DNA from: UMGS946 sp048421225
Lineage (GTDB): Bacteria; Bacillota; Clostridia; Christensenellales; CAG-138
Length of the DNA: 17,101 bases
Reading direction: 5' to 3'
Assembly (NCBI GenBank): GCA_048421225.1
Contig: DBFNRV010000001.1
Span: 1 to 17,101, forward strand
Shown: positions 7,901-14,934 of the stretch, piece by piece
Position numbering within the stretch: the first letter of the stretch is position 1
Layout of the letters: every line of letters begins with the position of its first letter
Made by a program: the position numbers and the translations under genes
The notes under the pieces: model-generated
What the model was told of the DNA's origin: nothing
Databases searched by the model: none
The model's input: only the letters and a program-made list of their open reading frames with translations

Positions 7901-10900
7901 CCAGGGTTTAATAAAAAGGACATTCTGCCGCAGGCCGCCGGTTCAATCGGGGATTCCACCTTTTGATTTGGCAGCATGGGCCTGCGCATCGCTTCAGCAT
8001 AATCGGCTCCGCGCCCTGGCATTATCAATCTGTCGGCACAGTACCTGGCTTTTGCGGGGCCTGTCAGTGAAAAATATAGCCAATGCTCGGGCTTTTGTGG
8101 GCGAGGCCTTCTATTGAACAGGAGAATATCGTCTTCCAGGCGCGCATCGACCGTCAATCTTACAAAAGCGGGATGTGAGGCATCCTCCGCTTGTTCGGCA
8201 AGGCTTACTTCCATAAATGCTCCGACTTCCAGTTCCTTTTGCTTTTCGCCGTGGTTGACTATTGTCATACGCCTGACCTCGCCATTAAAATCAGGAGCAA
8301 CGCAAATATCCACCGATGCGGATAAATCTTCATGCTTTGAAGAAAACGTCGCCTTGTGCGGTTCATAGGCTGTATAGTAATCAGATGCAGCCCCATTGAC
8401 AGGCAAAAGCGCGGGTGACCAGACCGATGCGCCGTCTTTAATTAGTAAATGCACCCCTGAGTCAGAGCGAAGCGGATCGTTGCGCCACCGGTTAAGCATG
8501 ACGTCGCCGCATTTTGAAAATCCCATCCCATTTTCAGCAAGCAGAACACTATAGCCGCCATTTGACAGTACCTGGGTCTTGGGGTCAATATGGCATGGCC
8601 GTATTTGACGAACGGAGGTCGATTCGTCAATCTTTTTATTTCTTTTACGATAGACCGCGCTCTCGAAAGTTTTAAGTACAACAGACATCTTGGGACGTTT
8701 TTCTTCCAAGAGCAGCTCGGCGGCTTTAACCTCCGCAACGGACATAAAGCGCCGTTTCAGTATATTATCGTTTATGACATTATTGAACGAGCATAGGCTC
8801 ATTCCCTGGTGGTGGGCCATATAGCTTTTGACAATCTCATATTTACGGTTTTTTCTAAGCCGCGCATTTGTAAAATCCAGCGCTTCGTAACAGCCAAACG
8901 CACCCAACGCGCCCAGCTTTATTAGGTCGTAAATATTTTTCAGGGCGGCATGAGGATCGGTTAACAGCGCAAGCATCGTGGCATAAGGCGCTATAACGCA
9001 TTCAGGCTCGCGCGTAGGGGATAACCCAAGCTTTGGGATTCCAAAAGCACGGTATTGATAGAACATGCTTCTGTCAAACGCATAGTAGCCTGATTCGGAT
9101 ATTCCCCATGGAAATTTTCCTTTTGTATGTCTTATTTGAGCGCTTACGACATTAGAACAGGTTTCCCCTAAAAGCGTACCTTTTATAGCTCCGGTAAATA
9201 TAATGGGCATTAAATATTCAAACATTGTTCCGCTCCAGGATATAAGCGCCCGCCCGCCTTCGGAGTCCACTAGAAGCCTTCCCAGCTTGAACCAATACTC
9301 CTTTTTTATCTGGCCCAGCGCTATTGCGACAAATCCGCTTAACCTGGCCTCTGAGGCAAGGAGATCATATCTTGATGGCGATAGCCTTCCGTCATGAAAG
9401 TCATAACCTATATGCATAAGCTTGCGCTGTTTATCACATAGCGCGGTAAAATCGGTTTCCCTTGCAAGCTTAAAGCATCTTTGCGATATTGAGTTAGCCC
9501 TAGGCGACTCGGATTCTGACATAGCTTTGCTAAGCGTAATAAGGCAGGCGACTAGATTGCCGCTGTCAACCGTGGACACATATTTAGGCTCAATTATATG
9601 CAGAGTGCGTATGTTATACCAGTTGTAAAGGTGGCCATGCCATTTATCCATACTTTCTATTGTATTCAACATGTTTTCAAGCCGCGTAAACATATCGGCT
9701 TCATCAATAAACTTCATATCAAAAGCACTTAGCACAGCCATAAGCCCCATGCCTATATTGGTGGGGGACGTATTACGGACCAAAGGCTTTGGGGGGGACT
9801 CCTGATAGTTATCAGGCGGGAGATAGTTGTTTTCTAAAGTACAGAATTCGTCAAAATAGCGCCAGGTGCATCGTGCGAGCTTTATCAGTTCATCAATGTC
9901 CTCATCGCTTAACGGCTTTTTATCATATGCCTTATCCAACTGGTATACCATTAATGGGGAAAGAATCCATGCAAATCCAAACAGCATACATAGGGGAGAA
10001 GCTCCAGGCAAGAATGCCGCCAGTACCGCTAAGAATCCAACTATAGGGCACGACGCCATTCGACTGTAGTACCCTGTTATATTTCCTTTGCGTTTCGACT
10101 CGGTGTCCGCTGCCGTCTGCCACTCAAGCATCTTTTTATGCGATATGAACATCCTGTATAGGCTTCTTATTATCGCATCTATGCTAATGTACGCGCAAAA
10201 TGGAATTATTGTCAGGTTTATTAGAGGTTTTAGCCAGGAACGTACACGGTCCTTCAGCATACCCTGAAAGTCTCGTTCCACACTGTTGGTTATAAAATCA
10301 GCAATAATGCCAAAAAGATCTGAAACTATATCAAAAAGTAATGCGGCAAGGCTTAATATTACAACCCACCACTTTGAAAACACGAGTCCCAGCCCAAGTG
10401 AGATCAGCAAATATGGAAACATAAGGCTGCGGGATAGATTATCCGCCATCTTATACCGCGCTATACCGTCCAAGGGATTCTTTACCTTGGAGCCGGCGGC
10501 ATCCCTGGTGTTTTTGAACATAAAGGGAAGCAGCTGCCAATCCCCGCGAATCCATCGGTGCTGTCTTTTCCACCATGAGAGCAAGGTGGATGGTTCTGAA
10601 TCGTATAGTATAACATCGTTTAAAAATCCAGCCCGCATAAAGCATCCTTCGAGGAGGTCATGGCTCAATACAGTATTATCAGGTATTATATAATCAAGCG
10701 TGTCTTTGAATACAGAGACATTAAATATTCCCTTTCCGCCGAATATACCCGTTCCAAATATATCCTGTGAGAAGTTGGATACGCCGGACGTATAAGCGGA
10801 CACGCCGCAGTCGGCTGACCATATCGATGAAAAAGGCGTTTTAACCGCGCTTTTCGCGGTGGTTTCCATGCGCGGCGCCAAGACTCCATACCCGTCCAAC

Positions 10901-12756
10901 ACAACCATATCTTCGCTGATTACCGGCGCGTTCAACGGGTGAGCGGCAGCGCCGATCAATTCCTTTAACGTCTCCATCGGTAGGGAGGTATCGGCGTCCA
11001 GGGTTAGGCAATATTGTATTTTATCGGGGAGGTTAGGCGCCATAAGTTTAAAGCTGCCTGTATCGCCCGTGCATAACAATCGCACAAGCTCAACTATCGC
11101 GCCGCGCTTGCGTTCATAACCCATCCAAATCCCATCGGCGGAGTTCATCGTTCTTGAACGGTGTATACAGTAAAATATGGGTATTTGAGCAGGGTATTTG
11201 GAATTAAGTCCTTCTATAAGCCGCTTCGCTTTTTCCAGCATGGCTTCTTCCTCGGGGGCGATTTCCTGACGGCTGTCGGGAAAGTCGCTTAAAAGCGCAA
11301 AATAGCAGTTATCCAGAGGATTTGCCAGATAGTGCGTCTCAAGTTTTTCAATACCTGATTTTAAGCTGCTTTCATTGGTGATCAGGGTTGGCACGGCAAT
11401 AAGCGTTCTATTAGCTTCACCAATCCCGCATTCCATTGAAAGGCGGGGGATAGCTCTTGGCTTTACAAACTTTGTAGAAATCCTTCCGACGATCAGCATG
11501 GCTATATATATTGCGGGAGAAAGCGCAAACAGGAGTGAAACCAGATCCTCCGTATAAGCAAGCAGCAATAGGACCGCTGCTATAAATACTTGAACGGCCG
11601 TTATTAGAATCAGCTTTTGCGTATTCTTCAATCTATGGTATCTGACATCGGGACGCATGCTCTTGTATAGGTTTTCTTCCCCTGGATAGCCTGGAAGCAG
11701 ATAATATCCCACATGGGAAGCCTTGGCGTCGCCCTTGGAGGCAAGATCTAGCGCACGCCTTGCAACGGCCGCCTCAGCAACCTCGAGTTTATCCGCAATT
11801 TTTTCAATGCGGCTTCTGTAATACGCTCTGCTCGGCCTGTCCATTAATACGTACACTTCATCTCCAGACAGGATCTTTTCCACGGAGCTCATACGCTCAA
11901 AAAGAGATTCGAAATCTAAATCCTCAAGCGTTCTTAAACTATGGATTATATTTTGAACCAGCAACCTGCTCTTTGTCTGCCTTGCCCGTTCCGCGCTTAA
12001 AACCGCGTCAAGGTCGGTGTCATTCATTTTAAGCTGAATATTGATGGCGTCAAACAATGAAAAGGCGTCGGCTTTTACAAGCATCATATGAAGCTTTTCA
12101 GCAGACGAGGGGTGATTAGCGGGATCAAGCCGCTCTATTATGGAATAGATCTGCCTTTCGGAGCCTGGACGCAGCTTAAGCAGGCTGCTTGCGGCGTCGT
12201 CTGCCGCGCGCCAGTCCTTTATCGTAGCCATGCACTCAGATGATAATTCAGCCAGCAGTTTTATTAAAGCAACCTTTAGCATGTCGGGCAAAAGGGAGAG
12301 CTCGCGAATGCTTAACGGTCCAACGGACTGAAAACCGGATACATATTGCTCAATTATTTCGCCGTCAATCGCTCCATTTCTGTGCCCGACAAGATCCGCT
12401 GCTAGCATATAAATTCGAGGCAGTCCGGTCCTCTCGCTTTCCGCACAAACCGGAAGACGGATTGATTGAAGCGCCTTTTTTGAGTCCTCAAGCGCAACAA
12501 TAGTTTTTTCAACCGTATAAAAGCTATCCAATAGCAAATCCGCACATGGCGGAAGTTCACGCCCATCTCTTGCATGCGCGCTTATAGTTCTATAAAATCC
12601 ATTAAGCTGCCTAATATCTCCGTGAAGAGCGGGGAAAATACCTTTTTCACGTTTTTTACGCTTACGCGTGCGAACGGTTGCGGACAAGCTGGCATGACGC
12701 ACCATGTCAGCAGGCTCAAGCCATACGTTCCGCAAGCCGAAATGTGTCTTTTGCAT
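4915..12756 (-). CDS. ndvB: Cyclic beta-1,2-glucan synthase (NdvB/ChvB type: GT84, GH189-like, GH94)
   Basis: A 2613-residue membrane enzyme, slightly shorter than the roughly 2800 residues of rhizobial NdvB. Modules in order: a soluble N-terminal region (1-375); two membrane segments (about 382-401 and 404-424); a cytosolic GT84-type glycosyltransferase with DADTSLP (D587, D589), HDLLEG (D700, E703) and RQHRWIRGDW (731-740); further membrane segments at about 776-935; a GH189-like transglycosylase region (about 950-1360) with RNTSPTNIG (994-1002), TVDSGN and LSPTREPE; beta-sandwich regions; and a C-terminal GH94 module (about 1890-2600) with FRDQLQD (2174-2180), HEGGAG and GGDWNDGM, where D2310 is the expected acid. 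From family knowledge, UDP-glucose is polymerised to a beta-1,2-glucan that the GH189 region cyclises and the GH94 region trims. CCTCC at 12761-12765 is its ribosome binding site, spaced only four bases. No dedicated exporter is nearby. Confidence 0.92.
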   Translation of the reverse strand: MQKTHFGLRNVWLEPADMVRHASLSATVRTRKRKKREKGIFPALHGDIRQLNGFYRTISAHARDGRELPPCADLLLDSFYTVEKTIVALEDSKKALQSIRLPVCAESERTGLPRIYMLAADLVGHRNGAIDGEIIEQYVSGFQSVGPLSIRELSLLPDMLKVALIKLLAELSSECMATIKDWRAADDAASSLLKLRPGSERQIYSIIERLDPANHPSSAEKLHMMLVKADAFSLFDAINIQLKMNDTDLDAVLSAERARQTKSRLLVQNIIHSLRTLEDLDFESLFERMSSVEKILSGDEVYVLMDRPSRAYYRSRIEKIADKLEVAEAAVARRALDLASKGDAKASHVGYYLLPGYPGEENLYKSMRPDVRYHRLKNTQKLILITAVQVFIAAVLLLLAYTEDLVSLLFALSPAIYIAMLIVGRISTKFVKPRAIPRLSMECGIGEANRTLIAVPTLITNESSLKSGIEKLETHYLANPLDNCYFALLSDFPDSRQEIAPEEEAMLEKAKRLIEGLNSKYPAQIPIFYCIHRSRTMNSADGIWMGYERKRGAIVELVRLLCTGDTGSFKLMAPNLPDKIQYCLTLDADTSLPMETLKELIGAAAHPLNAPVISEDMVVLDGYGVLAPRMETTAKSAVKTPFSSIWSADCGVSAYTSGVSNFSQDIFGTGIFGGKGIFNVSVFKDTLDYIIPDNTVLSHDLLEGCFMRAGFLNDVILYDSEPSTLLSWWKRQHRWIRGDWQLLPFMFKNTRDAAGSKVKNPLDGIARYKMADNLSRSLMFPYLLISLGLGLVFSKWWVVILSLAALLFDIVSDLFGIIADFITNSVERDFQGMLKDRVRSWLKPLINLTIIPFCAYISIDAIIRSLYRMFISHKKMLEWQTAADTESKRKGNITGYYSRMASCPIVGFLAVLAAFLPGASPLCMLFGFAWILSPLMVYQLDKAYDKKPLSDEDIDELIKLARCTWRYFDEFCTLENNYLPPDNYQESPPKPLVRNTSPTNIGMGLMAVLSAFDMKFIDEADMFTRLENMLNTIESMDKWHGHLYNWYNIRTLHIIEPKYVSTVDSGNLVACLITLSKAMSESESPRANSISQRCFKLARETDFTALCDKQRKLMHIGYDFHDGRLSPSRYDLLASEARLSGFVAIALGQIKKEYWFKLGRLLVDSEGGRALISWSGTMFEYLMPIIFTGAIKGTLLGETCSNVVSAQIRHTKGKFPWGISESGYYAFDRSMFYQYRAFGIPKLGLSPTREPECVIAPYATMLALLTDPHAALKNIYDLIKLGALGAFGCYEALDFTNARLRKNRKYEIVKSYMAHHQGMSLCSFNNVINDNILKRRFMSVAEVKAAELLLEEKRPKMSVVLKTFESAVYRKRNKKIDESTSVRQIRPCHIDPKTQVLSNGGYSVLLAENGMGFSKCGDVMLNRWRNDPLRSDSGVHLLIKDGASVWSPALLPVNGAASDYYTAYEPHKATFSSKHEDLSASVDICVAPDFNGEVRRMTIVNHGEKQKELEVGAFMEVSLAEQAEDASHPAFVRLTVDARLEDDILLFNRRPRPQKPEHWLYFSLTGPAKARYCADRLIMPGRGADYAEAMRRPMLPNQKVESPIEPAACGRMSFLLNPGESAVVELIMGYASNHEQAVSDLHEITNSIPRLFDLAWSHAASAYRMAGIDMKMVDMYESIVSRLFIRHSTKREYHGNSGLGIKGLWRHGISGDRPILLVKVRNTAQIRTVKALLKLSDYMDIKNCQADIVLLGRYPNEYKNELRERLTEMLAGYGTRNVFLIHEYDLNEKELLLLSGVATFVIDAGKSIKVQLTHQNQEEIPDRHYLQLGQPRASFTISDTELLFYNGYGGFDADSGEYIIRLKPGANTPLPWSNIMTNDQFGTLVTESGGGFTWNKNSRENKLTPWANDPVSDLKGEFVILTDADTGESWTITPGSLQRDSECTVRYGFGYTVYGSSALELRQNMTVFVDQNKPVKYTVIKLTNPMIRQRNIDILYGAEWVLGAIQHPEAILTEYRNGVLLASNLRQNGDGNGFAYIAIPNCETEYSSDRSFILNAGWHKEELNRLDGLGLGGFSALRTRITLEAGESKELVLMLGQDMEENIYQTVNESVPAYVQSSLNAVKRSWSMRLGRIKVNTGDPAFDLMMNGHLLYQVLSSRLMGRTGYYQCSGAFGFRDQLQDTLALLMTEPEIARKHILLCASKQFEAGDVLHWWHEGGAGIRTMFSDDRLFLPYALLKYLEVTHDIAVLDESAPYLADTPIEEGKNERFMDPVIVSDISGTLYDHCLRAIRRSMRTGEHGLPLMEGGDWNDGMDLVGENGGESVWLGWFLLYILERFIPLCSYNSDYETAAEFTEYAGKLRSAIEVCAWDGSWYKRAFLFDGAPLGSHENEQCSIDCISQSWSVFNKAAHGSEAMDSLDSLLVDEENGVIKLLSPPFDAPERDMGYIQSYLPGVRENGGQYTHAGAWAVIAACMLGQPDRAMKLFKMLNPIDHTSQETLVNKYKAEPYAAAGDVYSVGRNAGRSGWTWYTGAAAWMYQAGLEYMLGLSKTGNELRLKPCVPYERFEIKYRFGNTLYEIAAERGPEYAIEIDGKRAEKILLFDDGKDHKIKVFWK
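9791..9797. repeat. Seven-base G/C homopolymer in the glucan synthase gene
   Basis: A run of seven G on the plus strand (seven C in the coding sense) falls near residue 987, encoding the SPPKP stretch between the last membrane segment and the GH189-like module. A one-base slip would remove everything after the glycosyltransferase. The gene is intact here. Confidence 0.9.
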
Positions 12757-12811
12757 ATATCCTCCGCAGATGATTAATTAAATTATTATTTGTCAGATCA
12801 TGCTTTATAAT

Positions 12812-13117
12812 TCATGACCGTTTGCTGTTTACTATATTTATCAGTTCCGCTATAAACTCGGCTATACCTGGCAGGTGACTGTCGGCAATTCTTTGCAGTA
12901 TGTATACAACTACGGCGCCCAGCAGTGTAAAACCTATTGCACCGCCTAAACCGCGCATAATGCCCGACAAAAAGCTGACGCGCATAATCCTCTTTTTATC
13001 CTGAACATAAAGCATGTATTCATAAAAATTGGCGCGGTCAAGCTTAGACGCAATGCTTTTTAAAACACGATGCATCTCCCTTAACTCCTTGTCCTGTGAC
13101 CGGGTAGTCTTCTCCAT
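12812..13117 (-). CDS. Small DUF5665 membrane protein
   Basis: A 101-residue protein with a charged, helical N-terminal half (about 1-45, including the NFYEYMLYVQDKKR stretch), one membrane segment at about 54-76 (residues such as GLGGAIGFTLLGAVVVYIL), and a short amphipathic C-terminal tail. This pattern matches the DUF5665 family, small Firmicutes proteins of unknown function; the assignment rests on recognised family pattern, not on a search. It lies 38 bases downstream of lonB and 55 bases upstream of the glucan synthase gene, all on the same strand, so co-transcription is likely. A GAAGG site precedes the ATG. No catalytic motif is visible. It could be a membrane adaptor for either neighbour, but nothing in the sequence proves this. 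Confidence 0.8.
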   Translation of the reverse strand: MEKTTRSQDKELREMHRVLKSIASKLDRANFYEYMLYVQDKKRIMRVSFLSGIMRGLGGAIGFTLLGAVVVYILQRIADSHLPGIAEFIAELINIVNSKRS

Positions 13118-13155
13118 ACTAGCCTTCTTTCAAAGCGGCTTGGGATATCTCGCCT

Positions 13156-14820
13156 TTAAGCGGTATGGGCAATTCCATCCTCTTTATATTGCGTAAGCGC
13201 ATGTATATCCATACCAAAGGCCGCCCGCATTACCTCGCTAATGTCCGAAACGGGACGAACGCTGCTTTTGCTCTCCAGCGTCTCGTCCAAATTATCCTGA
13301 GGCACAATTATGATGCGGGCGCCGGATTCCTCTGCCGCCTCCACCTTAGCCCGAACGCCGCCGACTGGGCGCACCTCCCCGTTCATGGTTATCTCGCCTG
13401 TCAGAACAATCTTTGGAACGGCCGGTCGATTTGTAAGCGCACTCATAAGCGCTACTGCAAATGCTATTCCGGCGCTGGGGCCGTCTACAGGCATTCCGCC
13501 GGGTATGTTGAACCTGATGTCAAAATTCCTACAGTCCATACCAAGGCGCTTTAAAAAAGTACTGATTACATTTTCAACGGACGCCCTTACGGTACTCTTT
13601 CGTCTAAGTTTTCGCGTTCTAAGGTCGATTTCTTCTTCTTCAGCCATCCCGATTATCTCCACACGCCCTTTCCCTTTATCAACCAGAGTTGCGGAGCATT
13701 CTATCTCCATAACGAATCCGTGCGTCAGGTCAGCGCTTACACCCATCCCATATGCAGTACCTATAGGGGAGGCTTCAGGTATATATCCGGCGGTATGCCA
13801 CGAATATCTGCATGTTTGTGCAACCCATTTTATATCGCTTTGTGTTATTCTTGATCTGCCATCCATATATGCGGCCCCTCCCGCAAGCTGAAGCATATTA
13901 ACGGCTTCACGTCCTGAATTTGAATATCCAGCACAGCAGCTCATTGCGTCGTCGTCTATATCGTAGCCCATTCGGGCGGACGCGCCATTTACAATATGTT
14001 CTAGTTCCTGATTGCTAAGCGCCCTGAAATACAGTTCTACACATCTCGAACGCAGGGCGGCTGGGATTTCTTCAGGAGATCTGGTTGTAGCTCCCACGAG
14101 ACGGAAATCCGCTGGAAGCCCGTTTTGAAAAATATCGTGAATATGAGGGGGAATATTGGGGTTATCAGGAGTGTAATAAGCGCTGTCAAAGAACACGCGC
14201 CTGTCTTCAAGTACTTTCAGCAGCTTATTTAATTGAAGTGGATGCAGCTCGCCTATTTCATCTAAGAACAGGACGCCGCAATGCGCCCTGCTTACCGCCC
14301 CAGGTTTTGGCTGCGGAACGCCTAGGGATCCCCATGAGCCGGCGCCTTGATAGATTGGGTCATGAACCGAGCCCATAAGAGGATCGGCGATAGCGCGTTC
14401 GTCAAACCTAACGCATGTAGCGTCCACCTCTATAAACTGGGAATGTTCATTGAAGGGCGAGCATTCGTAATGTTTAGCTTCCTCCAAAACAAGGCGCGCT
14501 GCGCAAGTTTTCCCCACGCCTGGAGGCCCGTAGATAAGTACATGCTGTGGGTTAGGGCCGCAAATAGCCGCACGAAGCGCCCTTATACCTTCCCTTTGGC
14601 CAACTATGTCGTCTAATCTCATAGGACGGGAAAGCTCGGTTAAGGGAACGCTTAACGAACGACTGCGGGAACTTTTCAGCTCCGCAAGCTCCTTATTGCT
14701 GTTCTCTTTTTTCACAGGTTTCTTGGGGGATTCAAGAGCCTTACGCTGCCGGGTAAAGATAAACCAACTCATTAGCAGCATTACGCCGCATTGAATAACA
14801 ATCCAGATAATCCATTCCAT
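13156..14820 (-). CDS. lonB: Membrane-anchored Lon-family ATP-dependent protease LonB (sporulation type)
   Basis: A 554-residue protein, close to the 552 of Bacillus LonB. Numbering from the chosen start: a membrane anchor at about 2-21, a charged linker, an AAA+ domain with Walker A GPPGVGKT (98-105) and Walker B VLFLDEIG (183-190), then a Lon protease domain with the catalytic serine in MPVDGPSAG (S449) and the partner lysine in GGVRAKVEAA (K492). There is no LonA-type N-terminal substrate domain. Such proteases are associated with the forespore in Bacillus. The frame is open six codons further (ATG at 14838), but only the ATG at 14820 has a GGAGG at proper distance, and the candidate promoter would start transcripts near 14844. 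lonA, often adjacent in Bacillus, is not in the window. DUF5665 and the glucan synthase follow. Confidence 0.93.
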   Translation of the reverse strand: MEWIIWIVIQCGVMLLMSWFIFTRQRKALESPKKPVKKENSNKELAELKSSRSRSLSVPLTELSRPMRLDDIVGQREGIRALRAAICGPNPQHVLIYGPPGVGKTCAARLVLEEAKHYECSPFNEHSQFIEVDATCVRFDERAIADPLMGSVHDPIYQGAGSWGSLGVPQPKPGAVSRAHCGVLFLDEIGELHPLQLNKLLKVLEDRRVFFDSAYYTPDNPNIPPHIHDIFQNGLPADFRLVGATTRSPEEIPAALRSRCVELYFRALSNQELEHIVNGASARMGYDIDDDAMSCCAGYSNSGREAVNMLQLAGGAAYMDGRSRITQSDIKWVAQTCRYSWHTAGYIPEASPIGTAYGMGVSADLTHGFVMEIECSATLVDKGKGRVEIIGMAEEEEIDLRTRKLRRKSTVRASVENVISTFLKRLGMDCRNFDIRFNIPGGMPVDGPSAGIAFAVALMSALTNRPAVPKIVLTGEITMNGEVRPVGGVRAKVEAAEESGARIIIVPQDNLDETLESKSSVRPVSDISEVMRAAFGMDIHALTQYKEDGIAHTA

Positions 14821-14827
14821 ATAAGAG

Positions 14828-14832
14828 CCTCC
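14828..14832 (-). promoter_or_regulatory. Ribosome binding site that decides the lonB start
   Basis: GGAGG on the minus strand, seven bases before the ATG at 14820. The upstream in-frame ATG at 14838 has no comparable site, so the shorter protein is preferred. Confidence 0.8.
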
Positions 14833-14850
14833 GTACATATATCTCGTAGG

Positions 14851-14880
14851 TATTATGCGCAGGAGGTTTACTTGTTATTG
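14851..14880 (-). promoter_or_regulatory. Candidate forespore (sigma-G-like) promoter of lonB
   Basis: On the minus strand CAATA (14876-14880) and CATAATA (14851-14857) are 18 bases apart. They resemble the Bacillus sigma-G consensus (gMATR, about 18 bases, CATnHTA) with one mismatch in the weakly conserved first base. Transcription would begin near 14844, about 24 bases before the ATG. No good sigma-A promoter was found in the same gap. Short motifs in AT-rich DNA can match by chance. Confidence 0.4.
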
Positions 14881-14934
14881 ATGTGTGGTTTGGTACAAAA
14901 ATAGTTAATTTCAAAATATTAGGCCAATAAAAAT

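Noticed and set aside
12752..12759. Second copy of TGCATATA at the glucan synthase start codon, considered as a shared operator half-site with 2560-2567
   Set aside because: It is a single half without a mate, and the same 8-mer or its complement also occurs inside the glucan synthase coding sequence, so chance explains it.
12757..12811. AT-rich 55-base gap before the glucan synthase, considered as an internal promoter
   Set aside because: CTGACA and several AATAAT/TATAAA-like words occur on the minus strand, but none forms a -35/-10 pair with acceptable spacing and match; no sigma-E, F, G or K pattern was seen either.
13310..13891. 193-codon plus-strand open frame inside lonB
   Set aside because: Antisense to a gene with intact Walker and Ser-Lys protease motifs; no start signal and Ser/Pro-rich shadow composition.
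14905..14934. Possible terminator after the M56 peptidase gene (TATT-GGCCT-AATA followed by TTTT, minus strand)
   Set aside because: The stem is only four AT pairs; too weak to call.
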